Source: Deltaproteobacteria bacterium (GTDB lineage: Bacteria; Desulfobacterota; GWC2-55-46; S146-70; JAUXIU01). From it: a stretch of DNA of 15,871 nucleotides. The stretch covers positions 1 through 15,871 of the forward strand of contig JAUXIU010000005.1 in assembly GCA_030620895.1 (NCBI GenBank). Direction: 5' to 3'. The translations under genes and the position numbers were made by a program. This document shows, piece after piece, positions 1 to 8,015 of the stretch. Below the pieces are notes generated by a model, which saw nothing but the letters and a program-made list of their open reading frames with translations, made no database searches and was not told the origin of the DNA. Numbering within the stretch: the stretch's first letter is position 1; each line of letters begins with the position of its first letter.

Positions 1-1
1 G

Positions 2-52
2 AGTTTGCTGGATGAAAAGGTCTTTGAATTTATATTGTCTAAGGCGGTCTAA
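2..52 (+). CDS. tig: Trigger factor, C-terminal end only (partial)
   Basis: Only the last 16 codons and the TAA stop are inside the window. They read SLLDEKVFEFILSKAV. The pattern of a leucine-rich end with DEKV followed by a short hydrophobic helix and an AKI/AKV-like tail is typical of the C-terminus of trigger factor, the ribosome-associated prolyl isomerase and chaperone that meets nascent chains at the exit tunnel. The position directly upstream of clpP-clpX-lon supports this, because tig-clpP-clpX-lon is a widespread bacterial gene order. A terminator-like hairpin follows 26 bases after the stop. The call rests on a very short peptide plus context. Confidence 0.75.
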   Translation, partial: SLLDEKVFEFILSKAV

Positions 53-78
53 ATATAATATAATTTCTATGGTTTTTT

Positions 79-110
79 AGGTAGTAGCTTTTTAGGCTAC
101 TTCCTGTTTT
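79..110 (+). terminator. Intrinsic terminator-like hairpin after tig
   Basis: AGG (79-81) and AGTAGC (83-88) pair with GCTACT (96-101) and CCT (103-105), leaving one T-T mismatch and a 7-base loop. A GTTTT stretch follows at 106-110. This fits a modest Rho-independent terminator separating tig from clpP. It lies within a larger set of competing inverted repeats (71-163), so it could also be part of a leader of clpP. Confidence 0.5.
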
Positions 111-125
111 CCCTAAAAACCTAAT

Positions 126-149
126 AAGCTAAGAAGCTAAAAAGCTAAT
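126..149 (+). repeat. Three tandem 8-bp repeats in the clpP leader
   Basis: AAGCTAA occurs at 126, 134 and 142 with an exact 8-base period, the eighth base varying (G, A, T). The third copy lies in CTAAAAAGCTA (137-147), which is the exact reverse complement of TAGCTTTTTAG at 85-95. Its part CTAAAAAGC (137-145) can alternatively pair with GCTTTTTTAG at 154-163. Function is unknown; it may be a dispersed intergenic repeat or part of the clpP 5' leader. Confidence 0.6.
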
Positions 150-177
150 CCCTGCTTTTTTAGATTGGAGGACGTAT

Positions 178-762
178 ATGACATTGATTCCGATGGTTGT
201 AGAACAAACGGGAAGAGGAGAAAGGGCCTATGATATATACTCCAGGCTTCTTAAGGATAGGATAATATTCCTCGGCTGTGCAATCGATGATAACATAGCC
301 AACCTTGTTATTGCACAGATGCTCTTTCTTGAGTCTGAGGATCACGATAAGGATGTTAATATTTATATAAATTCTCCGGGAGGGATTGTTAGTGCAGGAC
401 TTGCGATATACGATACAATGCAATATGTAAAGCCCGATATCTCAACCATCTGTATGGGGCAGGCTGCCAGCATGGGGGCGCTCATTCTCGCTGGGGGCAA
501 ACCTGGAAAGAGGTTTTCTCTTCCTCATGCAAGGATACTCATTCACCAGCCTCTGGGTGGTGCACAAGGACAGGCAACGGATATTGATATACAGGCAAGA
601 GAGATACTACGGCTGAGAGAAGAGCTTAGCCGGATTATGGCTAGCCATACAGGACAATCTCTTGAGAAGATAAGAAAAGATACAGAAAGAGATTTTTATC
701 TGAGTGGCAAACAGGCAAAAGATTATGGTATAATCGACACGATAATAGAGAAGAGGCTGTAG
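178..762 (+). CDS. clpP: ATP-dependent Clp protease proteolytic subunit ClpP
   Basis: Serine peptidase (family S14) that forms the double-heptameric cytosolic degradation chamber and receives unfolded substrates from ClpX or ClpA-type ATPases. The 194-residue length is standard. The catalytic triad is intact: Ser98 in GQAASMGA, His123 in LIHQP and Asp172 in ERDFYLS. The N-terminus ([19 protein letters not shown]) matches the mature, processed form of the family, so there is little or no propeptide. The ATG at 178 has a good Shine-Dalgarno sequence, GGAGGA at 167-172. clpX follows after a 111-base gap, giving the usual clpP-clpX pair. No clear sigma-70 promoter is visible in the short region between the tig terminator and the gene, so its transcription start is unresolved. 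Confidence 0.97.
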   Translation: MTLIPMVVEQTGRGERAYDIYSRLLKDRIIFLGCAIDDNIANLVIAQMLFLESEDHDKDVNIYINSPGGIVSAGLAIYDTMQYVKPDISTICMGQAASMGALILAGGKPGKRFSLPHARILIHQPLGGAQGQATDIDIQAREILRLREELSRIMASHTGQSLEKIRKDTERDFYLSGKQAKDYGIIDTIIEKRL

Positions 763-873
763 TATGTATATTTTGAGTTTAGAGATTATGAAACAGTACA
801 ATCTCACAAGTTCTTAATATATACCTTTCAATTAAATGCTAAATAGTTTTAGATATATCTCTTTGGAGGGAGA

Positions 874-2121
874 ATGGCAGGAAATAGAGGAAACAATTAT
901 TTGACATGCTCTTTCTGCGGTAAAGGACAAGAAGAGGTTCGTAAGCTTGTGGCTGGTCCTATGGTCTATATATGCGACGAGTGTATAGAGCTGTGTAATG
1001 ATATCGTCGCGGAAGAATATGGAAAAGATGAGACAAAGAAGAAGGAATTAAAGTTAGCTAAACCGGTAGATATTAAACGTGCGTTAGATGATTATGTAAT
1101 AGGTCAGGATAGAGCCAAGAAGGTGCTGTCTGTAGCAGTACATAATCACTATAAGAGGATAGAGAATAAGGCCTCATTGACTAATGTCGAACTTCAGAAG
1201 AGCAATATATTGTTGATAGGGCCTACGGGTTCGGGGAAGACCCTCCTTGCACAGACACTTGCAAAGCTTTTAAATGTACCATTTACCATTGCAGATGCAA
1301 CAACTCTCACTGAGGCTGGTTATGTAGGGGAAGATGTGGAAAATATTATACTGACCCTTCTACAAAATGCCGAATATGATGTGGCAAAGTGTCAGAAAGG
1401 TATAGTGTATATAGATGAGATAGATAAGATATCCAGAAGATCAGACAGTCCATCTATTACACGGGATGTGTCCGGTGAGGGTGTTCAGCAGGCCCTTCTT
1501 AAGATTATCGAAGGGACAGTGGCAAATGTTCCGCCAAAGGGGGGCAGGAAACATCCGCAACAGGAATTCCTGCAGATTGATACCACAAACATTCTTTTCG
1601 TTTGTGGTGGTGCTTTTAGTGGTCTTGATAGTATCATTCGTCAAAGGGTGGGCAAAAAGGCGCTTGGTTTTTGTACTGAACATAAAGGAACAACCAAGAA
1701 GGAGAATCAGGAGTTCTTGCATATGGTTGAGCCGCAGGACCTGCTTAAGTATGGCCTGATACCAGAGTTTATCGGCAGGTTACCTGTTGTGACTGTACTG
1801 GACGAACTAGATCAAGCTGCATTATTAAGGATACTTTCAGAACCAAGGAATGCGCTTGTTAAACAGTATAAGAAGCTCTTTGAATTTGAGGATGTAAAAC
1901 TCAAATTCACAGATGGTGCACTTATGGCTATTGCAAGGAAGACCATGAAGAGAAAGACCGGTGCAAGGGGGCTCAGGGCGATCCTTGAAAATGTAATGCT
2001 TGATGTGATGTATGAACTCCCCTCGCAGTCAAATGTGGAGGAATGTATTGTTAATGAGGATGTTATCCTTAGTAATAGTAGACCAATATTGATATATGAG
2101 AAGAAGGCAAAAACTGCCTAA
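874..2121 (+). CDS. clpX: ATP-dependent Clp protease ATP-binding subunit ClpX
   Basis: AAA+ unfoldase that recognises tagged substrates such as ssrA-tagged proteins and threads them into ClpP. All 415 residues fit the family. The N-terminal zinc-binding domain has Cys12, Cys15, Cys34 and Cys37. Walker A is GPTGSGKT (116-123), the pore-1 loop lies in GYVGEDVE (149-156), and Walker B is IVYIDEID (177-184). The RKH pore loop is at 225-227. The ClpP-docking loop carries LGF (264-266) in place of the common IGF. The arginine-finger region is GRLP (301-304) and sensor 2 is GARGLR (363-368). GGAGGG at 865-870 precedes the ATG. The 111-base gap from clpP shows no terminator, so co-transcription with clpP is likely. 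Confidence 0.97.
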   Translation: MAGNRGNNYLTCSFCGKGQEEVRKLVAGPMVYICDECIELCNDIVAEEYGKDETKKKELKLAKPVDIKRALDDYVIGQDRAKKVLSVAVHNHYKRIENKASLTNVELQKSNILLIGPTGSGKTLLAQTLAKLLNVPFTIADATTLTEAGYVGEDVENIILTLLQNAEYDVAKCQKGIVYIDEIDKISRRSDSPSITRDVSGEGVQQALLKIIEGTVANVPPKGGRKHPQQEFLQIDTTNILFVCGGAFSGLDSIIRQRVGKKALGFCTEHKGTTKKENQEFLHMVEPQDLLKYGLIPEFIGRLPVVTVLDELDQAALLRILSEPRNALVKQYKKLFEFEDVKLKFTDGALMAIARKTMKRKTGARGLRAILENVMLDVMYELPSQSNVEECIVNEDVILSNSRPILIYEKKAKTA

Positions 2122-2183
2122 TGTTTGGAGTTTGACAACGAACGGGATGGTAGTCGCAACACTTAATCTAGGGGGTATTATAA

Positions 2184-4613
2184 ATGGCATTGAAAGAAAA
2201 TAAAGAAGCGGAAAGATTACATAAAAATGCATTACCGCTCATTCCGCTGAGGGATATAATTATCTTTCCCCACATGGTATTGCCGCTTTTTGTGGGAAGG
2301 GAGAAGAGTGTAAAGGCCCTGGAATACGCGATGGCAAATGATAAGAGTGTCCTTTTGGCGGCGCAGAGGAAGGCGGGGGTGGAAGAACCTTCTCCGGAGG
2401 ATATATATGAGGTGGGTACGTTGGGTTGTGTCCTACAGCTCATGAAACTGCCAGATGGAACCGTAAAGGTCCTAGTAGAGGGGAAAAAGAGGGCACGGAT
2501 TAAGGAATATGTATCAACAAAAGAATGCTTCATGGTTACTACTGAGGAGATAGATGAGATAGCCGAAGAAACCCTGGAGACAGAAGTGCTTATGAGGGGG
2601 ATATCCAAGGCCTTTGAAACCTATGTAAAACTTAACAAGAAGGTTCCTCCAGAAATGATAATGTCAGTTTCTTCAATCGATGATCCTGGAAGATTGACGG
2701 ATACTGTTGTGGCACAACTTACTATCAAGCTTCAGCATAAGCAGGAGTTGTTGGAGATTGCAAATCCTACGCATAGATTGGAACGTCTATATGGTTTGAT
2801 GGAGGGAGAGATAGAGAAACTTGAGGTTGAGCAGAGGATACGACAGAGGGTAAAAAAACAGATGGAGGGGGGGCAGAAGGAATACTATCTTAACGAGCAG
2901 ATGAAGGCGATACAGAAGGAACTGGGAGATGTGGATGAGTTTAAGACAGAATTCCGTGAGCTGGAAGAGAGGCTAAAGAAAAAGAAGATGCCAAAAGAGG
3001 CAGTAAAGAAGACAAAACAGGAGCTCAAAAAGCTCAAACTTATGCCTCCAATGTCTGCTGAAGCCACAGTTGTCAGGAACTACGTCGATTGGATGCTCTC
3101 TTTACCATGGCAACATATAACCGAAGAGAAGAAAGATTTAGATGAAGCTGAATACATACTTGAAGAGGATCATTATGGTTTAAAGAAAGTCAAGGAGAGG
3201 ATTATAGAATACCTCGCTGTGAAAAGTTTTGTTGATGAGATGAAAGGACCGATCTTATGTCTTGTAGGTCCTCCTGGTGTTGGCAAGACATCTCTGGCGA
3301 AGTCCGTTGCAAGGGCAACAGGGCGAAAGTATGTTCGTATATCTCTTGGTGGTGTCAGAGATGAAGCAGAGATCAGGGGACACAGAAAGACCTATATAGG
3401 TTCAATGCCTGGAAAGATTATACAGTCTTTGAAGAAGGCTAGATCAAGCAACCCTGTATTTCTGCTTGATGAGGTAGACAAGATGAGCAAGGATTTTAGG
3501 GGTGATCCTGCTTCAGCGCTATTAGAGGTTCTTGATCCGGAGCAGAACAATTCCTTCAATGACCATTATCTTGACTGTGATTACGACCTTTCCAGAGTGA
3601 TGTTTATAACAACCGCCAATAGTATGAGTGGAATACCATATCCACTACTTGACAGAATGGAGATTATAAGGATCCCAGGATACACTGAGCAGGAGAAGCT
3701 TCATATAGCAACAGGCTTTTTGTTGCCGAAACAACTCAAGGCTCATGGAATGACGGATGAAAACCTCAGTATTTCTGATGGTACGATTCGAACTATTATA
3801 AGGCAATATACAAGAGAGGCTGGCGTAAGGAATCTTGAAAGGGAGATTGCAACACTGTGTAGAAAGTCAGTGAGGGAATTCTTAAGGGGAGGGAAGAAGG
3901 GAAGGGTAAGGATTGCATCAAGGAGTTTATTTAAATACCTTGGTGTCCCAAGGTATCGTTACGGTATGGTCGAAGGTAAGGATGAGATTGGAGTTGCTAC
4001 GGGTCTTGCATGGACAGAGATGGGTGGTGAGTTACTCTCAACGGAGGTTACTGTAATGCCTGGGAAAGGCAACCTTACTATTACTGGTAAACTCGGAGAT
4101 GTAATGCAGGAATCTGCTCGTGCAGCTCTAAGCTATATTAGAAGCAGGGGTGAAAGACTTGGCATTGAAAAGGATTTCTACAACAAGGTTGATATACACA
4201 TACATATCCCTGAGGGGGCTATTCCAAAGGATGGACCATCAGCGGGTATTACGATTGCAACGACAATAGCTTCTGCACTTATGAAGATTCCCGTTAAGAG
4301 GGATATTGCCATGACGGGAGAGATAACACTGAGAGGCAAGATATTACCTATAGGTGGCCTTAAGGAGAAGTTATTAGCCGCCCATAGGGGTAATATCCTA
4401 AAGGTGGTAATACCTAAGGAGAATGAAAAAGATCTTAAAGAGATACCAGCGGTAATATTAAAAAAAATAGAGGTTGTGTTGTTAGAGCATATGGATGATG
4501 TATTAAAATATGCACTAATACTAAAGAAACCTGAGGACATATTTAAAGGGGGCTATGAGAAGGAGACAATTTCTGATATAACGCACCGTAATGAAGATAT
4601 TATTACCCATTGA
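2184..4613 (+). CDS. lon: ATP-dependent protease Lon (LonA type)
   Basis: Cytosolic AAA+ serine protease that degrades misfolded and regulatory proteins, 809 residues. An N-terminal LON substrate-binding domain begins at [20 protein letters not shown] (17-36) and runs to about residue 210. A lysine/glutamate-rich coiled coil (about 210-290) follows. The AAA+ module has Walker A GPPGVGKT (362-369) and Walker [10 protein letters not shown] (425-433). The C-terminal protease domain carries the Ser-Lys dyad: Ser686 in PKDGPSAG and Lys729 in GGLKEK, with the 43-residue spacing expected from E. coli Lon (679/722). The polar tail after about residue 785 is probably disordered. A weak ribosome site, AGGGGGT at 2170-2176, precedes the ATG. 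The 62-base gap from clpX has a TTGACA (2132-2137) but no matching -10, so Lon is probably read from the clp transcript. Confidence 0.97.
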   Translation: MALKENKEAERLHKNALPLIPLRDIIIFPHMVLPLFVGREKSVKALEYAMANDKSVLLAAQRKAGVEEPSPEDIYEVGTLGCVLQLMKLPDGTVKVLVEGKKRARIKEYVSTKECFMVTTEEIDEIAEETLETEVLMRGISKAFETYVKLNKKVPPEMIMSVSSIDDPGRLTDTVVAQLTIKLQHKQELLEIANPTHRLERLYGLMEGEIEKLEVEQRIRQRVKKQMEGGQKEYYLNEQMKAIQKELGDVDEFKTEFRELEERLKKKKMPKEAVKKTKQELKKLKLMPPMSAEATVVRNYVDWMLSLPWQHITEEKKDLDEAEYILEEDHYGLKKVKERIIEYLAVKSFVDEMKGPILCLVGPPGVGKTSLAKSVARATGRKYVRISLGGVRDEAEIRGHRKTYIGSMPGKIIQSLKKARSSNPVFLLDEVDKMSKDFRGDPASALLEVLDPEQNNSFNDHYLDCDYDLSRVMFITTANSMSGIPYPLLDRMEIIRIPGYTEQEKLHIATGFLLPKQLKAHGMTDENLSISDGTIRTIIRQYTREAGVRNLEREIATLCRKSVREFLRGGKKGRVRIASRSLFKYLGVPRYRYGMVEGKDEIGVATGLAWTEMGGELLSTEVTVMPGKGNLTITGKLGDVMQESARAALSYIRSRGERLGIEKDFYNKVDIHIHIPEGAIPKDGPSAGITIATTIASALMKIPVKRDIAMTGEITLRGKILPIGGLKEKLLAAHRGNILKVVIPKENEKDLKEIPAVILKKIEVVLLEHMDDVLKYALILKKPEDIFKGGYEKETISDITHRNEDIITH

Positions 4614-4669
4614 AGCATCTCCCATAAAAAATCTGAAGCGATGACTGTTCCTTGTTTTATTAAAAAAAT

Positions 4670-4745
4670 GGGCGGATAGCTCAGTTGGTAGAGCGCAGCC
4701 CTTACAAGGCTGATGTCGCAGGTTCGAGCCCTGTTCCGCCCACCA
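4670..4745 (+). tRNA. tRNA-Val (anticodon UAC), CCA encoded
   Basis: All arms fold. The acceptor GGGCGGA (4670-4676) pairs with TCCGCCC (4735-4741). The anticodon stem CAGCC (4696-4700) pairs with GGCTG (4708-4712) around loop CTTACAA, placing the anticodon TAC at 4703-4705. The T arm has TTCGAGC. The discriminator is A and the CCA end is encoded (4743-4745). It lies 56 bases after lon with no terminator or convincing promoter between them, so it may be transcribed from the lon mRNA. Confidence 0.97.
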
Positions 4746-4755
4746 TTTTGCTGGC

Positions 4756-4780
4756 AATTGACGATTGAAAATTGTCAATT
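4756..4780. repeat. Inverted repeat between the two tRNA genes
   Basis: AATTGAC (4756-4762) and GTCAATT (4774-4780) form a perfect 7-bp stem with an 11-base loop in the 47-base tRNA spacer. In the precursor RNA this would be a weak AU-rich hairpin, possibly marking a processing site. No T-tract follows, so it is not a terminator. Confidence 0.5.
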
Positions 4781-4792
4781 TGAAATTAAAAG

Positions 4793-4869
4793 GGGGCCGT
4801 AGTTAAGTTGGTTATAACGCCGGCCTGTCACGCCGGAGGGCGCGGGTTCGAGTCCCGTCGGCCCCGCCA
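4793..4869 (+). tRNA. tRNA-Asp (anticodon GUC), CCA encoded
   Basis: The acceptor GGGGCCG (4793-4799) pairs with CGGCCCC (4859-4865). The anticodon stem CCGGC (4820-4824) and its partner GCCGG flank loop CTGTCAC, giving anticodon GTC at 4827-4829. The T loop is TTCGAGT, the discriminator is G as expected for Asp, and CCA is encoded at 4867-4869. It follows tRNA-Val after 47 bases and is closed by a terminator 5 bases downstream. Confidence 0.97.
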
Positions 4870-4874
4870 GTATT

Positions 4875-4906
4875 AACCCGTTCTCTGTTTGAGAGCGGGT
4901 TTTTTT
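4875..4906 (+). terminator. Intrinsic terminator of the tRNA pair
   Basis: AACCCGTTCTC (4875-4885) pairs with GAGAGCGGGTT (4891-4901), an 11-bp stem with one T-G wobble and a 5-base loop. A run of seven T at 4900-4906 completes a textbook Rho-independent terminator. It separates the clp/lon/tRNA block from the ftsEX block. Confidence 0.92.
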
Positions 4907-4913
4907 ATTTGCC

Positions 4914-4942
4914 TTGACATAAATTGGGGCAGTTGGGATAAT
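4914..4942 (+). promoter_or_regulatory. Sigma-70-type promoter of the ftsEX-envC operon
   Basis: A perfect -35 box TTGACA (4914-4919) and -10 box GATAAT (4937-4942) are separated by the ideal 17 bases, directly after the tRNA terminator. The predicted start near 4949 leaves a leader of about 125 bases before ftsE. Confidence 0.8.
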
Positions 4943-4983
4943 TAAACCAACTTAAAAACCTTGTAAATCAATCAAGTCTTGAA

Positions 4984-5076
4984 ATGAGGAGGATGTACAA
5001 AAGTTTGCTTATAAAACTTAATGGTACAGAGAGATGCCAGAACACCCTCAAATACTTGTTGTTTAATGCTGTATAA
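4984..5076 (+). CDS. Possible leader peptide coupled to ftsE (30 codons)
   Basis: An open frame from ATG 4984 begins MRRMYKSLLIKLNG and ends FNAV with TAA at 5074-5076. The last base of that stop is the first base of the ftsE ATG (TAATG). GAGGAGG at 4986-4992 is the only strong Shine-Dalgarno sequence in the leader. It sits inside the first codons, so the true start could be TTG 5005, 12 bases downstream. ftsE itself has no Shine-Dalgarno sequence. This suggests, but does not prove, that ftsE is translated by coupling to a small upstream ORF. I recognise no family. Confidence 0.3.
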   Translation: MRRMYKSLLIKLNGTERCQNTLKYLLFNAV

Positions 5077-5729
5077 TGATACAGATGTTCCATGTCTATA
5101 AGAACTATGAAGGTTCATTAACAGCCCTTTCTGATATTACTTTAAAGGTAGACAAAGGTGAATTTATATTCATTACCGGTCCAAGCGGTGCTGGAAAAAC
5201 AACCCTCCTTAAACTCATCTTTGGTACAGAAACCCCTACTGAAGGACAGATAATCGTCGACGGAAGAAATCAATCCAGAATTGACAGCAAGCATATTGCA
5301 TACTTGAGAAAAAAAATGGGGTTTGTATTCCAGGACTTCAAATTACTCCCCAAGAGGACTGTATATGAGAATGTTGCTTTGGCACTGGAGGTTATGGGTA
5401 TTCCACCGAAGGATGTGAAAAAGAGTGTTTTGCGTGCCTTGTCATATGTTGGGCTTAGACACAGGGCGAACTATAAGCCGCTTACATTATCAGGTGGTGA
5501 GCAGCAAAGGGTTGCTATTGCCAGGGCCCTTGTGAAGGAACCCACTATACTTCTTGCGGATGAACCTACGGGTAATCTGGACCCTGATCTGGCTATATCC
5601 ATTATTGATCTGTTTAAGGATATAAATATCAAGGGGACTACTGTTGTAGTGGCCACGCATGACAAGATGATTATAGAAAGGGCCAACAAGAGGATGATTC
5701 AGATTCAAAGGGGAAGGGTTGTGGGGTGA
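5076..5729 (+). CDS. ftsE: Cell division ATP-binding protein FtsE
   Basis: ABC-type ATPase of the FtsEX complex. It works in the cytoplasm at the division site and drives conformational change in FtsX, which controls periplasmic cell-wall amidases. The 217 residues are typical. Walker A is GPSGAGKT (35-42), the Q-loop glutamine is Gln86, the signature is LSGGE (138-142), Walker B is ILLADEP (158-164) with Glu163, and the switch histidine is His195. The N-terminus MIQMFHVYKNYEG aligns with the usual MIxFxxVxKxY opening, which supports ATG 5076 despite the absence of a Shine-Dalgarno site. The start overlaps the stop of a small upstream ORF, and the stop overlaps the ftsX start (TGATG at 5727-5731). 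Confidence 0.95.
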   Translation: MIQMFHVYKNYEGSLTALSDITLKVDKGEFIFITGPSGAGKTTLLKLIFGTETPTEGQIIVDGRNQSRIDSKHIAYLRKKMGFVFQDFKLLPKRTVYENVALALEVMGIPPKDVKKSVLRALSYVGLRHRANYKPLTLSGGEQQRVAIARALVKEPTILLADEPTGNLDPDLAISIIDLFKDINIKGTTVVVATHDKMIIERANKRMIQIQRGRVVG

Positions 5730-6622
5730 TGGCAAAAGTTTATGCCATCCTCTATATATTTTTAGAGGCCATAAGGAACATAAAAAGTAACTTTATAACT
5801 ACTGTTCTAACGGTTATAACCATAGGCCTGTCACTTGCAGTCTTTACATTCTTTGTTGTTGTATTGATAAATATTAAAGGTGTCATTAAGACATGGGGTG
5901 AAAAGATTCAAATAGTTGTCTATATCAAAGACAGAGTTCCATATGGGAAAATCGATCAAATGGCCGGGGAAATAAAAAACATCGCTGGAGTCGAAAGGGT
6001 AGATTATGTTTCCAAGAAGAAGGCGCTTGATATACTAAGAGAGGACCTTAAAGGATATAAGGATATACTGGATAGCATAGACAGCAATCCACTTCCCGCT
6101 TCATTTGAGATTCGGGTGAAGCCCGAATACAGAGATAGAAATGGTATAGATAAGATTATTGCAAAGCTGAGAGGTATCGGTGGTATTGATGATATACAGT
6201 ATGGTCAAAAATGGGTTGAAAGATTTTCTGCAATACTAAGGTTCATCGAATTATTTACGATTGTGATTGGGGTATTTCTTGCTGCTGCAACACTCTTTAT
6301 TATATCAAACACCATTAGGCTGACCGTATATGCCAGGAGAGAAGAAATAGAGGTTGCACGATTGGTTGGTGCCAGTGAGCTCTATATAAAGGTGCCCTTT
6401 TTTATTGAAGGTGTAGTCCAGGGATTTGTTGGTGCACTGCTGGCATCCGGTATTCTTTTTTTCGAGCAATACCTGCTGTATAAGAATATTCCATCTACCT
6501 TCGCTTCAGTGGTAGAGTCGCCATTTTCATTCGCTGCAACTTTGGCAGGCTTGACCTTCGCTGGTGTCCTTTTAGGGATTAGCGGCAGCATGATCTCTCT
6601 GGGGAGGTTTTTGAGAGTATAA
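5729..6622 (+). CDS. ftsX: Cell division membrane protein FtsX
   Basis: Inner-membrane partner of FtsE, 297 residues. It has the MacB/FtsX-like layout: a cytoplasmic N-terminus, TM1 at about 22-49, a periplasmic loop of about 120 residues, TM2 at about 172-195, TM3 at about 222-250 and TM4 at about 266-290. Residues REEIEVARLVGAS (204-216) form the conserved cytoplasmic coupling segment between TM2 and TM3. The large periplasmic loop is where FtsX binds EnvC-type activators in Proteobacteria, and the next gene encodes such a protein. I chose ATG 5729 rather than GTG 5726 because it forms a TGATG overlap with ftsE and follows a purine-rich ribosome site near 5708-5718. Confidence 0.95.
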   Translation: MAKVYAILYIFLEAIRNIKSNFITTVLTVITIGLSLAVFTFFVVVLINIKGVIKTWGEKIQIVVYIKDRVPYGKIDQMAGEIKNIAGVERVDYVSKKKALDILREDLKGYKDILDSIDSNPLPASFEIRVKPEYRDRNGIDKIIAKLRGIGGIDDIQYGQKWVERFSAILRFIELFTIVIGVFLAAATLFIISNTIRLTVYARREEIEVARLVGASELYIKVPFFIEGVVQGFVGALLASGILFFEQYLLYKNIPSTFASVVESPFSFAATLAGLTFAGVLLGISGSMISLGRFLRV

Positions 6623-6664
6623 TTGACGACTTTGTAAAAACAATATTGTGATAGGAGATGTATA

Positions 6665-7906
6665 GTGCCAAGTGATAAATCATCAACATTAACAAGCAAG
6701 AGGTGTCCTTATAATCCTGATTGCACATCATATATTTCTGACAGTTATATTCTGGTTATTTTTTTCTTTCTCTTTTTTGTTTTTATTAATACCCCACTAC
6801 ATGCCAACGAACCTAGTAGTCTGAGATACAAGATATTGAGGAAGGAGAAGAGAATTGAGGATACAAAGAGGAGGATAAGGGATGAAAAGAGTACGGTAAG
6901 GGTTATTTCCAGGAAAGAAAGTTCGGTTCTTGAAGAGCTGGAGAGGATAGACAGAGCCCTTGTAAGGAATTTGAACCAGCTGAAGAGTATAGAGGCAAGC
7001 ATTAAGGGGCTTCTAAGAGATATCAGGGAGACGGAAAAGGCCATAAAATCATTAACAGAGAAACAGAAAAAGTTATCCAGGTTGTTGGAACAAAGACTTG
7101 TAGCTATGTACAAGATGAGGGATGGCGGAGAGATCAGGGTTATCTTATCATCATCCTCATCCGGGGATATGGAAAGGCGTTATAGATATATGACTGCTTT
7201 TATTGATAACGATGCGAGACTGATAGAAGATTACAGGAGGAATATTTCATTGCTCAATGTTGAGATCCAGAAACTCAAAAAACTTCAGTCTGATAAAACC
7301 TCACTGAAAAAGGCAAAGATAAAGAAGTTAAAAGATACAAAGCTCGAGAAGAAGAAGAGGCTCACTCTGCTGGTAAATATAAGGAGAGAGAAGAAATATC
7401 GACTTAGAGCTATAAAAGAGCTTGAAGAGGCATCTAAAGAGCTCCAGAAGATAATATCCGACTTTAAGGGAAAAGAACGACTTAAGGATAGTGCGGTTGG
7501 CTTTGCTGCAAAGCGAGGTGTATTACCAATGCCGGTAAAAGGCAATGTGGTTTCGTACTACGGTAAAGTTAAACATCCAAAGTTTAAAACTATTACTTTT
7601 AGCAACGGAATATTTATAAAGGCCACTTTAGAGGCAGAGGTTAAATCGGTGTACGAGGGTAAAGTAATATATACTGATTGGCTCAAGGGTTATGGGCAAG
7701 TACTTATCGTCGACCACGGGGGTGGCTTCTATACATTATTCGCTCATCTTTCAAAGATATTGAAGGGGATAGATTCCAGGGTTGAGGTTGGTGATGTTGT
7801 AGCACTTGTAGGTGATACTGGTTCTCTAAAAGGTCCTGGGCTCTATTTTGAGGTAAGGCAGAATGGAATACCAAGGGACCCGATGGGATGGATTGCCAAT
7901 AGATAG
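6665..7906 (+). CDS. envC: EnvC-like murein hydrolase activator (degenerate M23/LytM domain)
   Basis: Predicted periplasmic activator of peptidoglycan amidases, linked to FtsX. At 413 residues it has a hydrophobic segment at about 27-42 with a likely signal-peptidase site after LHA (45-47), a long charged coiled coil (about 52-275), and a C-terminal M23/LytM fold (about 285-410). The zinc site is degenerate. The usual HxGxD stretch is SNGIFIK (313-319) and the usual PHLHFE is PGLYFE (391-396), while the FAHL histidine (361) remains. That matches the non-catalytic EnvC/NlpD class rather than an active endopeptidase. The GTG start at 6665 is set by AGGAG (6653-6657); the nearby ATG 6658 is closed by an early stop. 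About 25 polar residues with two cysteines (14 and 20) precede the signal segment, which is unusual. It follows ftsX by 42 bases. Confidence 0.9.
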   Translation: MPSDKSSTLTSKRCPYNPDCTSYISDSYILVIFFFLFFVFINTPLHANEPSSLRYKILRKEKRIEDTKRRIRDEKSTVRVISRKESSVLEELERIDRALVRNLNQLKSIEASIKGLLRDIRETEKAIKSLTEKQKKLSRLLEQRLVAMYKMRDGGEIRVILSSSSSGDMERRYRYMTAFIDNDARLIEDYRRNISLLNVEIQKLKKLQSDKTSLKKAKIKKLKDTKLEKKKRLTLLVNIRREKKYRLRAIKELEEASKELQKIISDFKGKERLKDSAVGFAAKRGVLPMPVKGNVVSYYGKVKHPKFKTITFSNGIFIKATLEAEVKSVYEGKVIYTDWLKGYGQVLIVDHGGGFYTLFAHLSKILKGIDSRVEVGDVVALVGDTGSLKGPGLYFEVRQNGIPRDPMGWIANR

Positions 7907-7964
7907 TTGCTGGTAAGCCCTTACGGAAAAATTCATAAAAAAACTCAAATCTTTAAAATCATTA

Positions 7965-7992
7965 TTGAATAATTTGTGTAATAAGGTATAAT
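7965..7992 (+). promoter_or_regulatory. Sigma-70-type promoter of ctpA
   Basis: TTGAAT (7965-7970) and a perfect TATAAT (7987-7992) are 16 bases apart in an AT-rich gap. The transcript would start near 7999, immediately before the AGGAGG ribosome site (8001-8006), giving a very short leader. ctpA-yibQ can therefore be expressed apart from ftsEX-envC. Confidence 0.7.
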
Positions 7993-8015
7993 GTAACATT
8001 AGGAGGCAGAGGCAT

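Noticed and set aside
763..873. clpP-clpX gap as a site of a small RNA or second promoter
   Set aside because: The 111 bases are AT-rich but show no paired -35/-10 boxes, no stable hairpin and no coding frame that I could support.
2132..2170. Possible promoter before lon (TTGACA 2132-2137)
   Set aside because: No acceptable -10 box occurs 15-19 bases downstream, so the -35 match alone is not enough. No CIRCE element was seen either.
4521..4778. Minus-strand ORF of 85 codons across tRNA-Val
   Set aside because: It contains the well-known spurious peptide made by translating the antisense of a tRNA gene; it is covered by lon and the tRNA.
6623..6649. Possible promoter between ftsX and envC (TTGACG, TATTGT)
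   Set aside because: The spacing is only 15 bases and the -10 is weak; envC is more simply read from the ftsE promoter.
7909..7925. GTAAG/CTTAC inverted repeat after envC as a terminator
   Set aside because: The stem is 4-5 bp with almost no loop and no T-run follows.
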